Below, in pieces: positions 1 through 12,300 of a DNA stretch of 64,000 nucleotides; position 1 is the first letter of the stretch; every line of letters starts with the position of its first letter. The stretch is from Nematostella vectensis. Lineage: Eukaryota; Cnidaria; Anthozoa; Actiniaria; Edwardsiidae. The stretch covers positions 21,541,747 through 21,605,746 of the forward strand of contig NC_064034.1 of the NCBI RefSeq assembly GCF_932526225.1. Reading direction: 5' to 3'. Below the pieces are notes generated by a model. It was not told the DNA's origin and ran no database searches. It was given only the letters and a program-made list of their open reading frames with translations. The position numbers were made by a program, and so were the translations under genes.

Positions 1-47
1 AAGAATGACTATTCACACCCCCACCACCTCCTCTCTCACGCCAAGAC

Positions 48-121
48 GACCAATGGGAGAAACGCAACAACAAACCTGCCAATCAGGTTTTCCCTAAGTC
101 AGTATCTGATTGGTCGATTGG
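48..121 (+). promoter_or_regulatory. Cluster of four CCAAT boxes (putative NF-Y promoter) upstream of ALDH1L
   Basis: CCAAT occurs at 50-54 and 79-83, and its inverse ATTGG at 109-113 and 117-121, all within 75 bp and ending about 155 bp before the ALDH1L start codon. Closely spaced CCAAT boxes in both orientations are typical of NF-Y-bound, TATA-less promoters. The transcription start is not visible, so the promoter role is inference from position and motif density. Confidence 0.5.
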
Positions 122-276
122 TTGGCGCACTTTGCAAACCAGCTTGACAAACAAATTCGTTCCGAGGAAATAACAAACAAATCTTCCGTTCGCCTTACGG
201 AACACGATTGCTAACTCATTTTGCTAGCTTTGGGCATAATTCTGTGTAGTATTCTTCTGAATAATTGTGAAAAATC

Positions 277-345
277 ATGCTCTCAGCTTGTCGTTTTATC
301 CAGCAGAGTGGTCGGAGGACAATTCACACCGCTGTATCTAACATG
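277..345 (+). other. Mitochondrial presequence and alternative start in ALDH1L exon 1
   Basis: The first ATG (277) adds 22 residues, [20 protein letters not shown] and two more. They are rich in Arg, Ser and Thr and lack acidic residues, as expected of a mitochondrial targeting peptide. A second in-frame ATG (343) starts [12 protein letters not shown], which matches where cytosolic ALDH1L1 begins. One gene could therefore make the ALDH1L2-like mitochondrial and ALDH1L1-like cytosolic forms by leaky scanning or alternative transcription starts. Dual use is inference. Confidence 0.65.
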
Positions 346-3300
346 GCGCAGCTCAAGATTGCTATCATCGGACAGTCGCAGTTTGGCTTGGAAGTGTACA
401 GGAACTTACGAATTAAAGGGCACGAAATTGTTGGTGTGTTTACGGTACCGGATATCAAAGGGAAACCGGATATATTAGCAGCAGGTGCAGAGGAAGATGG
501 GGTAAAAGTGTTCAAGTTCCCGCGATGGAGAACGAAAGGCGAACCGATTGCAGAAGTAGTGGACAAGTACAAAGCTTGCGGCGCCGAGCTGAATGTTATG
601 CCGTTCTGTTCTCAGTTCATTCCAATGAATGTCATTGACTTTCCAAAGCATGGCTCCATTATCTATCACCCTTCCTTGCTACCAAGACATCGTGGGGCTT
701 CTGCTATTAACTGGTAAGGTCATTCGTTTGTTAACATTCCTTTCAATGATACTCTCGTCCATTGCAACAACAACCACGTGCGATCATTGGTCGATCACGA
801 AAACACCAACAGTAGACATTTAGCTGCTGGCATTATAGATAATTATAAATGATGGAAATCTTTATATTAAATTTTATGCCGAGTTTCAGTTTTTTGTCAG
901 TCTACTTTTTATTTACGTACAGAAAAATAATAAACAAGTCCATTGGATACTAAGTACACGTCACTAAAACTTGCCTTATACCCTCTAGTGAGCTTGCGAC
1001 GAATTCTCAATATCACATTACTCGAAATGCCCTATTTGTAAAAGTTCTTTAATAGGCTTGGTTTCTTTTTAATAAGTATTTATTTTGTGGTTTGTTGATC
1101 ATAATATTAAATCGCATTGTTGTATTCGTACTGTACATAGATCGATTCATTTATGAATATCATCAATTATGAATATCATTTATTTTATTTGTAAACTAAA
1201 CTATGTTGAACTGCAAGAAAGGCTATAGACTTCCAAAGCCGGAACCATTAGACTGACACTCTGTGTACATAAGTGACATTTTTTTTATATTTGAGTGTAG
1301 TGTTTGATATTGTATTTTTTTGTATATTTTGCTAACTTAGGACTCTTATGGAGGGTGATAAAAAAGCTGGCTTCTCAATATTTTGGGCAGACGATGGCCT
1401 AGACACAGGACCTATTCTTCTTCAAAAAAGTATTCAAGTCGACCCCAATGACACAGTTGATACTCTGTACAACAGATTTCTCTATCCCGAGGGTATCAAA
1501 GGCATGGTAGGTTGATGTATAGAACTGTTTACTAAAGTTTTGAAATCCAGGTTTAAAAGGGAAACCTCAGCCTACCCAGAATACACTATTTTTTACATAC
1601 AGTGGAACCTGGATTTTACGATACTGGATTTTACGACAACCTCAATTTTACAATGGCATTGTTTTCTCCTGGCAGAAATACAACAGTGGAATGTATAAGA
1701 AATTACCTTGATTTTACGATATTGGACAGGACAATATTCTCAATTTAACAATACAAATCTGTTCCCCTGTGCGTAATTTTGACCTCAATAAAACGATATA
1801 CTGATTGTGTCTATCATTATAGAGAGAAAAACTTAAGACACCACACACGGACAGTACAGTCCCCGAGGCATAGTGTAAAATCCAGGTTCCACTGTAGTAA
1901 TATCCCTGTTTGGTTGCTTTTTGTCCTATTTGTCCAACACTTGTGCTGTTTAGGTGTTTACAAATACACTTAGTTGCTGTTGTTTTGTTTAATGTTTTTG
2001 ATTATTATTTCTAGCAAGATGACTGAGATAGTTTTCTAAGGTGATATGGGGGGTGGGTGGGGGGCTCCTTTATAGATGTTTTCTTTTTTTTCTGTGAGTA
2101 AAAGATTAAGAGCATTTAAATTTTGATGTTATCCTTCCCCATGAAAACATTTGCTTCCATTGCCTATGCCAGGAATGTCCTTTTCTTTAGTACATGCATG
2201 TGATAGCTTTCAATGCCATGTTATCCAGAAGCAGGTTTTTTGTGTTATATCACCCGTTTACAGGTTGAGGCTGTAGAGCTGATTGCTAACGGGAAAGCCC
2301 CCCGTATAACACAGCCAGAGGAGGGCGCTACATATGACAAAATCTGGAAAAAGAAAGAAGTTGCAAAGGTATGGTATAGTAAAGGTATGGTGCACACAAA
2401 TTCTTCTTACCCAATAAGTATCAGGCATAGATTAATGTAAACAACTCCATCCAAAACAACAACAAAATGGACACATTTGTGACTAGATTTTTCAAATTGA
2501 AGGCTGGAGTTATCTGAAAACAAGCTCGATAAAAAAGGCTCGGTCTAAGTTGTTAAGAGACCAGAAAAGCTGGGGCTTGGATTCCAAAATTTGACAAAAG
2601 GCTTGGGCTCGGGCGATTCTTAAACACAGATATTGGCGCCTTGGCAAGTCTTGGATTTACCCATCGCTACCCCTTAGAATATAACATCAGATTATTGTCC
2701 GTCTCTTCTCTAATGATGGATTAGAAAACTATGGAAACTTGTGGTGTACCAGCTGTTGTTTTACTTTACCAAAATCTGTTAGGTCACTTAGTTTAAGATA
2801 TACTGTATTTGCTTTTAATAAAATGATAAAAATCATATTTTTTTCAGATAAACTGGAATCAGAATGCTGCTACTCTCCATAACTTTATAAGAGGGAATGA
2901 CAAGCTGCCAGGAGCCTGGGCCCTAATAAATGGGGAGGTATAATAATGATTTGATTTTATTACAGACGTAAGCTTGTGTCCTTTACCCTGTCAAATTAAA
3001 AAATTAAGGAACAGGAAAGAAAAATAAAATGCCATGCTTCTCCTTATTCTATGTTACTCGACAAAGCTAGTGGTGGTGAAATTTCATTGCAAGATATTCT
3101 GATCCTGAAGGGTTATCAGTATCCAATATATATTTGTATTTTCAGGATCTGGTGTGGTCATTTTTGTGATTTTCTAGTTTTGAGAACAAAAACAAAAGTG
3201 TGGCTGAAGAGGGTTCTTTAAAACCTCTTTTGAACCCCTGTGAGATAACTGCCCACTGTTTGGTGATCAAAAGCTGGGGATGGATGGAGCTATTGCTGAA

Positions 3301-6300
3301 AAGGGATCTGTGAATTGTTTTTAGATCACTCAATTGTATTGTCTGGTCCTCAGGAAGTGACATTCTATGGCTCTAAATTGGGGCCAAAGGGCAAGACTCC
3401 GAAAGGCTGCGAGGTTGAAATTGACGGCCTTGATCGCCCTGCCATTGTTCACAAGGATGGCATGACAATCATTGGCTCTGATGAAAAGATGGTATGAGAA
3501 ATGTTTCCAAAAATGTCATACTGTGTGCTCTTGTCAGAGTGTTTATTTTTTATAGGTTTGTTGAGAAAATTTGTGTAAGTGAAAAAAGTTGTTTGTGAAC
3601 AAATTGTGTAATTGTTATTCTGTGTACTACATAGTTAAGCTATTTTTTCCCATTTTTACTTAGTGCTTTTGGACAGAATCTTGCTACAGTACAATAGTGT
3701 TTTAAAATGCTTCAAAAAATATTTAAATTTCCAGCTTACTGTAAAAACACTCCAACTTGCTGGTGGCCGGATGATTGAAGCGTCCAAATACGGCCAGGAG
3801 GAAGAACACATGGCTCCTCTGGAGCTGAATGAGGAGGAGACAGCAATAGAGGGAAAGCTGAAAGTGAGTAGCCAGCTAGTTAAACACTTTTTCTAGAGAA
3901 ATTTGATTTACATATTAGCAATAGGGTACTTTAAGTGACCAATAAAAAATATGGATTTCATACAATCTCAGCCATAAGTTTCTGTACTTTAGGCACCCTT
4001 TATGTTGTTTCCTTTTTCATGTTTCTCAGGCCATTTGGGCAGGTATTCTAGCAAACCCTGATATTAATGAAGAGACTGACTTCTTCAATGCAGGGGCTGG
4101 TTCTATGGATGTTGCAAGGTAAATAAGGTTCTTACTTGTGTACTCTGTTATTTGTGTACTCTGTTATTTGTGTACCATGTTATTTGTGTATTCTGTTAAT
4201 TGTGTACTATGTTATGTGTGTATTCTGTTATGTGTTTACTCTGTCATCAGTGAAGTCTGTTATTTGTGTACTTTCTTATTTGTGTACCCAGTTATTTGTG
4301 TACTCTGTTATGTGTGTATTCTGATATTTGTGTACTCTGTTATTTGTGTACTCTGTCATTTGAGTTCTGTCATTTGTGTACTCTGTTAATTGTGTACTCT
4401 GTTTTTTTTTACTGTATTATTTGTGTACTTTGTTATTTGCTTAGTCTGTTATTTGTGTATTCTGTTATTTGTGTATTCTGTTATTAGTGTACTCTGTTAT
4501 TAGTGTACTCTGTTATGTGTGTACTCTGCTATTTGTTTACTCTGTCATTTGTGTACTCTGTTAATTGTGTACTCTGTTTTTTTTTACTATATTATTTGGT
4601 CACTCTTTATTTTGTTCTCTAATATTCAAATGCTGACAAAACGTATTGACTTATAGGCTTGTTGAGGAAGTAAAACAAAAGTGTGGGGTTGTTATTGAAC
4701 CAGAGGAGGTGTATCTTAATACAAGGTATTGCTCAAACTTTAAAGTGCTTAGTCTTGATAAGAGCTCTGTCTTCCAATGCTGTGCTCTGGGGATTATATA
4801 CAGAGGAAAGTCCTTGGAAGTCAAACAGCAAGTCTTTTCTCTCTCGCTGCCTCATTTTTTGGTACTCTTATTTTCCCTCTATGTATACCTTCCTGCCTCT
4901 GCTTTACCCTCAAGCAAGAACACATACCATAGTACTTTTGATGTAAACACAAACACAGTCTGTGATTTGAAAACCCATTTAGAAGCTTTGAGGCTGGAAA
5001 TGTAGGTGCAAAATTATTTGTTATTGTTTCCTCAGGTATCCTGCATTTGTGCGGAAAGCTATTTTGATATCCAGGGGAGAGGGAAAGGAGGAGTTCAAGT
5101 GCAGCACTGTAAGCCATGTAGCTTACATAATTAGCCATTTTATTGTGTTTGAGTAGAGTGTTAAGGTGGTACGAAAGGAAAGACAACTTGCCTTTTAGTT
5201 TTAACAGTGGATTGCATATGAGATTAATATGAATTCCTGACAATTTGAGCGTCTTAGTGTTTTTGGTTTTCGAGTTATTCTAAATCAAAGTTGCGTTGCG
5301 AAGGAAAGTTTCGTGCCATTATTTTATACTAAAGCTTCGAAAACAATGGCCATCAAAGTGGACCCATGCAGCTAGTTTGACACATTGACTAAATCCCCTT
5401 TCCAAAGTCAGAATTCTCAGGAAATAATTAAAGTTTTGTCATCAGAAGTTCTCCGATTTCATATATTCCTGCTGTGCCACTCACCCCTCGTGCAAAACAA
5501 CAGTGCGTTTGATCTTCTCGATCCTTCCCTGTTCTATTAGAACTACTATGTCTGGAGAGTATACATTAATTTTGTAGCTGTTGAATATAAACAACAAATT
5601 TTGTTTCACATTTTGCTAGCAGAAACTGCATTTGAACAAATTTGCAAGATGATAAAATTTTATTTTCTTCTTAGGTATTATATACTGAAATTATATTGGG
5701 TTATATTGAAACCCAATATTACATTTGCATTGAAATAGGCATTTTTGGCTTAATTGACAGCCTGCAGTAATTATCCGAATTTCTTTTAGATATGACTAAA
5801 ATGACTATTTTGTCATGAGGTCGGATAATGTGTCTTTTTGTTGTAAGAGTTTCAACCATTTTTCTGCAAAAGCAGCCTCATAAATGTAATTTGTAATTTA
5901 GGGTAATTTGAGCACCTATTTGCCTTAATGGTTCCTTATTGCTTATTGCTAGATTGACATGGACGTAAACTACATGACTATTCACATGCCACACCAGCTG
6001 TTTATTAATGGGGAGTTTGTGGATTCTCATCACGGAAAAACCTTCAACACAATCAACCCCACGGATGGAACTGTGAGTGCCCTACTTTTCGCCTGTTTTT
6101 GTTCTTTATATCCCTCTTTGCTGCTCTTCCACTCTCCTTAAAATCCCCTCTCCTACATATGTCTTTTGCTGTTGGCTTGATCCTTATCCTTCACTTTTAT
6201 CTCCCTCTACCTTGTTTCCCCCCCCCCCCCCCTTCTTCCCTCATCATTGTCCCACCCTGCCCCACCCAGGTGCGTACCCAGGATTGACTGAGTGGGGGGG

Positions 6301-9300
6301 GGGGGGGGGGGGGGGCAGTCATAGGTATCATTTGGAAAAATAGAAAAAAAAGAAATGACATACTTTTGGCAGCCAAGGGGGTACGCTCACACCATGCGCA
6401 CCCCCTATGTATGTGCCTGCCACTCATCTCTTGTGCTTTCTATCTCTGCCTTTCTCTCCCAAACTTCCACTCATCTCATGTGCTTTCTATCTCTGCTTTT
6501 CTCTCCCACACTTCCTCTCATCTCTTGTGCTTTCTATCTCTGCCTTTCTCTCCCACACTTCCACTCATCTCTTGTGCTTTCTATCTCTGATTTGCTTCCT
6601 CTCCTTCCCTGCCTGTATTGTCTGTGTTCCTTGTGTTTTGCCCCTTGTATTGTTTATGTGTTTTCCCTATGTATTGTTTATGTGTTTTGCCTCTTGTATT
6701 GTTTATGTGTTTTGCCCCTTGTATTGCTTAGGTCTTGGCACAAGTATCCCTCGCGACACATGAAGATGTTGACGATGCTGTTGATGCTGCAAAGGTGTGT
6801 TGTTTAACTTATCTCAGTAACCTTTAAAATGTTTTTATGGCATTTATCTTGATAAAGCTCATTCAACCTGTTTGTCTATTCAAAGGAAGCATTTTATAAT
6901 GGGCCTTGGGGATCCATGAATGCAAGAGACAGAGCAACTCTCATGAACAGGTACAATACTCGGTATTGAGTTTTATTCCTTGCCTTTAATCATAAGCAGA
7001 TCCTGTGTGTACCGCACATTGCTAAACTTCATTATACACTATTTCACATAAGGTAGCACTCGGTACCATGTCTTGTAACTTACAGTACTTCATGGGTATC
7101 AAATAAATAAGCAAATAAATAAAAATATGTAAAACCAGGCTGTAAAAGGATGTAAAATTCTTGTTCATATGTTCCCGTGAACATTCACATGGCTTCCAGA
7201 TATCAGGATTCAGCTATTTATACTATTCCCATGAAACACTGCATGTTATGATGCATTGATTTTCTGATGCTACCTTACCTTCCAGATATCAGGATTCAGC
7301 TATTTATACAATTCCCACGAAACACTGCATGTTATGATGCATTGATTTCTGGTGATACCTTAGTTGAAATAAGTACAGTATATACTTATATACTTAAATA
7401 AGTGCAGTTTATGTTCTTATATCACAAAATGACCTAACTAATCCTGTTTTTGCCTCACACCTATTTTACCATTGGTTATAGCAATGTTGGTTTTCCCTGA
7501 TTCATTGAGTTTTATCAATCCTTCTTTAGGCTTGCAGACCTGATGGAACAACATAAAGAGGAGTTAGCTACGATAGAGTCTCTAGATTCCGGTGCTGTGT
7601 ACACCCTGGCCCTTAAGACACATGTGGGCATGTCTATTGACACCGTCAGATACTTTGCTGGGTGGTGTGATAAGATTCAGGTAAGACATGCTTGCGTCTG
7701 CAACACCAGCATCCTGATAGTCTTAGTGCAAATGTACCGTATATCCATCTGACCTTTTATTTTTATTTGTTTACGATCCCAGGGCCTCACTGTCCCTGTG
7801 AACAATGCCAAGCCAAACAGAAACCTTTGTTACACCAAACGTGAGCCAATTGGGTAAGGCTAGAGCCCCCAGTATTTACTGTAGAATTCGTTTTTGTTTT
7901 ATTTGATCTCCTTTTTTTAGGATCATGTTTCTTTTCTATTAAAACATCTTTTCAGGTGTGATTTGAGTGTTGTATGTAGACACACATACCTTTTAAAGAG
8001 AGTACCACTGTGCTATTCCGGGGCATAAGCTATCAATACATGGTTGCTGTCCTTCACCATGTAAGGACCAGCATTAAAAAGGACATGGTTGGTTCCTTCA
8101 CCATTCAGGGTCATCTAGCCCTTGATAAAAAAGGAAGAGGTAGTGTAACTACATTTGCTTCTAACATCCTTCATATGGAATTGTCTTTAATTTGTGTGTT
8201 GGCAATTTTGTTTCTTGGTCGTTTGGTGCTTTTAGGGTAACTAGGCTAGTATGTTGGTGAAAGTAAACTGTTCTGTATCTTTCAGGGTATGTGGTCTCAT
8301 TGTACCATGGAACTACCCCCTTATGATGCTGGCATGGAAAATAAGTCCCTTGCTTGCAGCAGGGAATACTGTGGTCCTCAAACCAGCACAGGTAATACCA
8401 TAACCAGTTTGAAAAGCCAGCTGTGAAGGGGGTAAATGGCATTACTTATCCTGATATCAAAGCAGAAAAGATGTGTGCTTTTTTATCATACTTTTCACAT
8501 TAACTGGAAATAATGGCACTTCACTTTTGCAATTCTAAGGATATTGCCATAGGTGACAAAAATTATACTTTAAGTGATTTTAAATGATGTATTGTCTTGA
8601 GAATTTTTCCATAATTGTTGCAGGTTATGTATGGCCCTATCTTTAAACTTGCCAAATAATGTTCTCAAAAGTCCACTCCAAAAGCTATGGTAGCTGATTT
8701 CATTTATACTAGTGGCTTACTGTGATTCTATTTTGTTTTCTCCCTCCAAGGTTACACCCATGACTGCTCTGAAGTTTGCAGAGCTTGCAGCTCGTGCTGG
8801 TTTCCCTAAGGGTGTTATAAATATTCTGCCTGGTTCAGGTACTATGACTCAAACACTATTGGTTAGTTAACCATTATAATACTCGTTGTCTTGTGCTAAT
8901 AAAGAAATTTAATAATTTGTGAATGGCACATGGTTTACTCATTTATTTTAGGCTCAGTTGTTGGAAATCGTATCTGTGAACACCCTGACGTACGCAAACT
9001 TGGTTTTACTGGTTCAACTCCTGTTGGAAAAGCAATCATGGAAAGGTAACTGATTATACAAGCCCTTCAATCCACACCTCTATAACCAACCCACCACTAT
9101 ACAAGCCCTTCAATACACCCCTTTATAACCAACCTAGCACTATACAAGCCCTCCAATACATCCCTTTATAACCAACCCAGCACAATACAAGCCCTCCAAT
9201 CCATCCCTCTATAACCAACCCAGCACTATACAAGCCCTCCAATCCACCCCTCTATAACCAACCCAGCACTATACAAGCCCTCCAATCCACCCCTCTATAA

Positions 9301-12300
9301 CCAACCCAGCACTATACAAGCCCTCCAATCCACCCCTCTATAACCAACCCTGCACTATACAAGCCCTTCAATCCACCCCTTTATAACCAACCCAGAACAG
9401 TACAAGCCCTCCAATCCACCCCTCTATAACCAACCCACCACTATACAAGCCCTCCAGTCCACCCCTCTATAACCAACCCACCACTATACAAGCCCTCCAA
9501 TCCACCCCTCTATAACCAACCCACCACTATACAAGCCCTTCAATGCACCCCTTTATAACCAACCCAGCACAATACAAGCCCTCCAATCCACCCCTCTATA
9601 ACCAACCCAGCACTATACAAGCCCTCCAATCCAACCCTCTATAACCAACCCACCACTATACAAGCCCTTCAATACACCCCTCTATAACCAACCCACCACT
9701 ATACAAGCCCTCCAATCCACTCCTCTATAACCAACCCACCACTATACAAGCCCTCCAGTCCACCCCTCTATAACCAACCCACCACTATACAAGCCCTCCA
9801 ATCCACCCCTCTATAACCAACCCAGCACTATACAAGCCCTCCAATACACCCCTCTATAACCAACCCAGCACTATACAAGCCCTTCAATCCACCCCTCTAT
9901 AACCAACCCACCACTATACAAGCCCTCCAATCCACCCCTCTATAACCAACCCACCACTATACAAGCCCTCCAGCACATCCCTCTATAACCAACCCACCAC
10001 TATACAAGCCCTCCAATCCACCCCTCTATAACCAACCCAGCACTATACAAGCCCTACAATCCACCCCTCTATAACCAACCCACCACTATACAAGCCCTCC
10101 AATCCACCCCTCTATAACCAACCCACCACTATACAAGCCCTCCAATCCACCCCTCTATAACCAACCCAGCACTATACAAGCCCTCCAATCCACCCCTCTA
10201 TAACCAACCCAGCACTATACAAGCCCTCCAATCCACCCCTCTATAACCAACCCAGCACTATACAAGCCCTCCAATCCACCCCTCTATAACCAACCCTGCA
10301 CTATACAAGCCCTTCAATCCACCCCTTTATAACCAACCCAGAACAGTACAAGCCCTCCAATCCACCCCTCTATAACCAACCCACCACTATACAAGCCCTC
10401 CAGTCCACCCCTCTATAACCAACCCACCACTATACAAGCCCTCCAATCCACCCCTCTATAACCAACCCACCACTATACAAGCCCTTCAATGCACCCCTTT
10501 ATAACCAACCCAGCACAATACAAGCCCTCCAATCCACCCCTCTATAACCAACCCAGCACTATACAAGCCCTCCAATCCAACCCTCTATAACCAACCCACC
10601 ACTATACAAGCCCTTCAATACACCCCTCTATAACCAACCCACCACTATACAAGCCCTCCAATCCACTCCTCTATAACCAACCCACCACTATACAAGCCCT
10701 CCAGTCCACCCCTCTATAACCAACCCACCACTATACAAGCCCTCCAATCCACCCCTCTATAACCAACCCAGCACTATACAAGCCCTCCAATACACCCCTC
10801 TATAACCAACCCAGCACTATACAAGCCCTTCAATCCACCCCTCTATAACCAACCCACCACTATACAAGCCCTCCAATCCACCCCTCTATAACCAACCCAC
10901 CACTATACAAGCCCTCCAGCACATCCCTCTATAACCAACCCACCACTATACAAGCCCTCCAGCACATCCCTCTATAACCAACCCACCACTATACAAACCC
11001 TCCAATACACCCTCTATAACCAACCCAGCACTATACAAGCCCTCCAATCCACTCCTCTATAACCAACCCAGCACTATACAAGCCCTTCAATCCACCCTCT
11101 ATAACCAACCCAGCACTATACAAGCCCTCCAATCCACCCCTTTATAACCAACCCTGCACTATACAAGCCCTCCAATCCACTCCTCTATAACTAACCCACC
11201 ACTATACAAGCCCTCCAATCCATCCCTCTATAACCAACCCAACACTATACAAGCCCTCCAATCCATCCCTCTATAACCAACCCACCACTATACAAGCCCT
11301 CCAATCCACTCCTCTATAACTAACCCACCACTATACAAGCCCTCCAATCCATCCCTCTATAACCAACCCAACACTATACAAGCCCTCCAATCCATCCCTC
11401 TATAACCAACCCACCACTATACAAGCCCTTCAATCCACACCTCTATAACCAACCCACCACTATACAAGCCCTCCAATCCATCCCTCTATAACCAACCCTG
11501 CACTATACAAGCCCTCCAATCCACCCCTCTATAACCAACCCACCACTATACAAGCCCTCCAATCCACCCCTCTATAACCAACCTAGCACTATACAAGCCC
11601 TACAATACACCCCTCTATAACCAACCCACCACTATACAAGCCCTCCAATACACCCCTCTATAACCAACCCAGCACAATACAAGCCCTCCAATCCACACCT
11701 CTATAACCAACCCACCACTATACAAGCCCTCCAATCCACCCCTCTATAACCAACCTAGCACTATACAAGCCCTACAATACACCCCTCTATAACCAACCCA
11801 CCACTATACAAGCCCTACAATCCACCCCTCTATAACCAACCCACCACTATACAAGCCCTCCAATCCACCCTCTATAACCAACCCACCACTATACAAGCCC
11901 TTCAATCCACCCCTCTATAACCAACCCACCACTATACAAGCCCTCCAATCCACCCCTCTATAACCAACCCAGCACTATACAAGCCCTTCAATCCACCCCT
12001 CTATAACCAACCCACCACTATACAAGCCATTCAATCCACTCCTCTATAACCAACCCACCACTATACAAGCCCTTCAATCCACCCCTCTATAACCAACCCA
12101 GCACTATACAAGCCCTTCAATACACCCCTTTATAACCAACCTAGCACTATACAAGCCCTCCAATACATCCCTTTATAACCAACCTAGCACTATACAAGCC
12201 CTCCAATACACCCCTCTATAACCAACCCACCACTATACAAGCCCTCCAATACACCCCTCTATAACCAACCCACCACTATACAAGCCCTCCAATCCACCCC

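Larger units (their letters stand above)
277..3863 (+). other. ALDH1L exons 1-6: formyltransferase-like hydrolase region
   Basis: Exons 1-6 encode residues 1-355. Exons 1-3 form the N-terminal folate-binding hydrolase with the IGQSQFG nucleotide-fold start, the [16 protein letters not shown] active-site strand and the ADDGLDTG catalytic Asp. Exons 4-6 form the C-terminal formyltransferase-like subdomain (GNDKLPGAW, then [10 protein letters not shown]). Introns are 57 bp to 0.8 kb except where noted separately. No frameshift or stop was found. Confidence 0.93.
5953..9045 (+). other. ALDH1L exons 10-17: N-terminal part of the aldehyde dehydrogenase domain
   Basis: These eight exons encode the start of the dehydrogenase ([14 protein letters not shown]), the NADP-binding Rossmann region ([56 protein letters not shown]) and the GFTGS-type cofactor loop ([17 protein letters not shown]). 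All correspond to conserved ALDH blocks. Exon 17 ends in phase 2 and joins exon 18 only after a 13.3-kb intron. Confidence 0.93.

Noticed and set aside
221-478. 85-codon frame overlapping the ALDH1L start
   Set aside because: It begins at TTG, is out of frame with exon 1 and overlaps conserved coding sequence. It is a shadow frame, not an upstream ORF.
4821-5243. 140-codon minus-strand frame over ALDH1L exon 9
   Set aside because: No domain; it spans an intron and the exon antisense.
6355-6807. 150-codon frame with Leu/Cys/Phe-rich repeats
   Set aside because: It translates the two minisatellites before exon 11 and reads the exon in the wrong frame.
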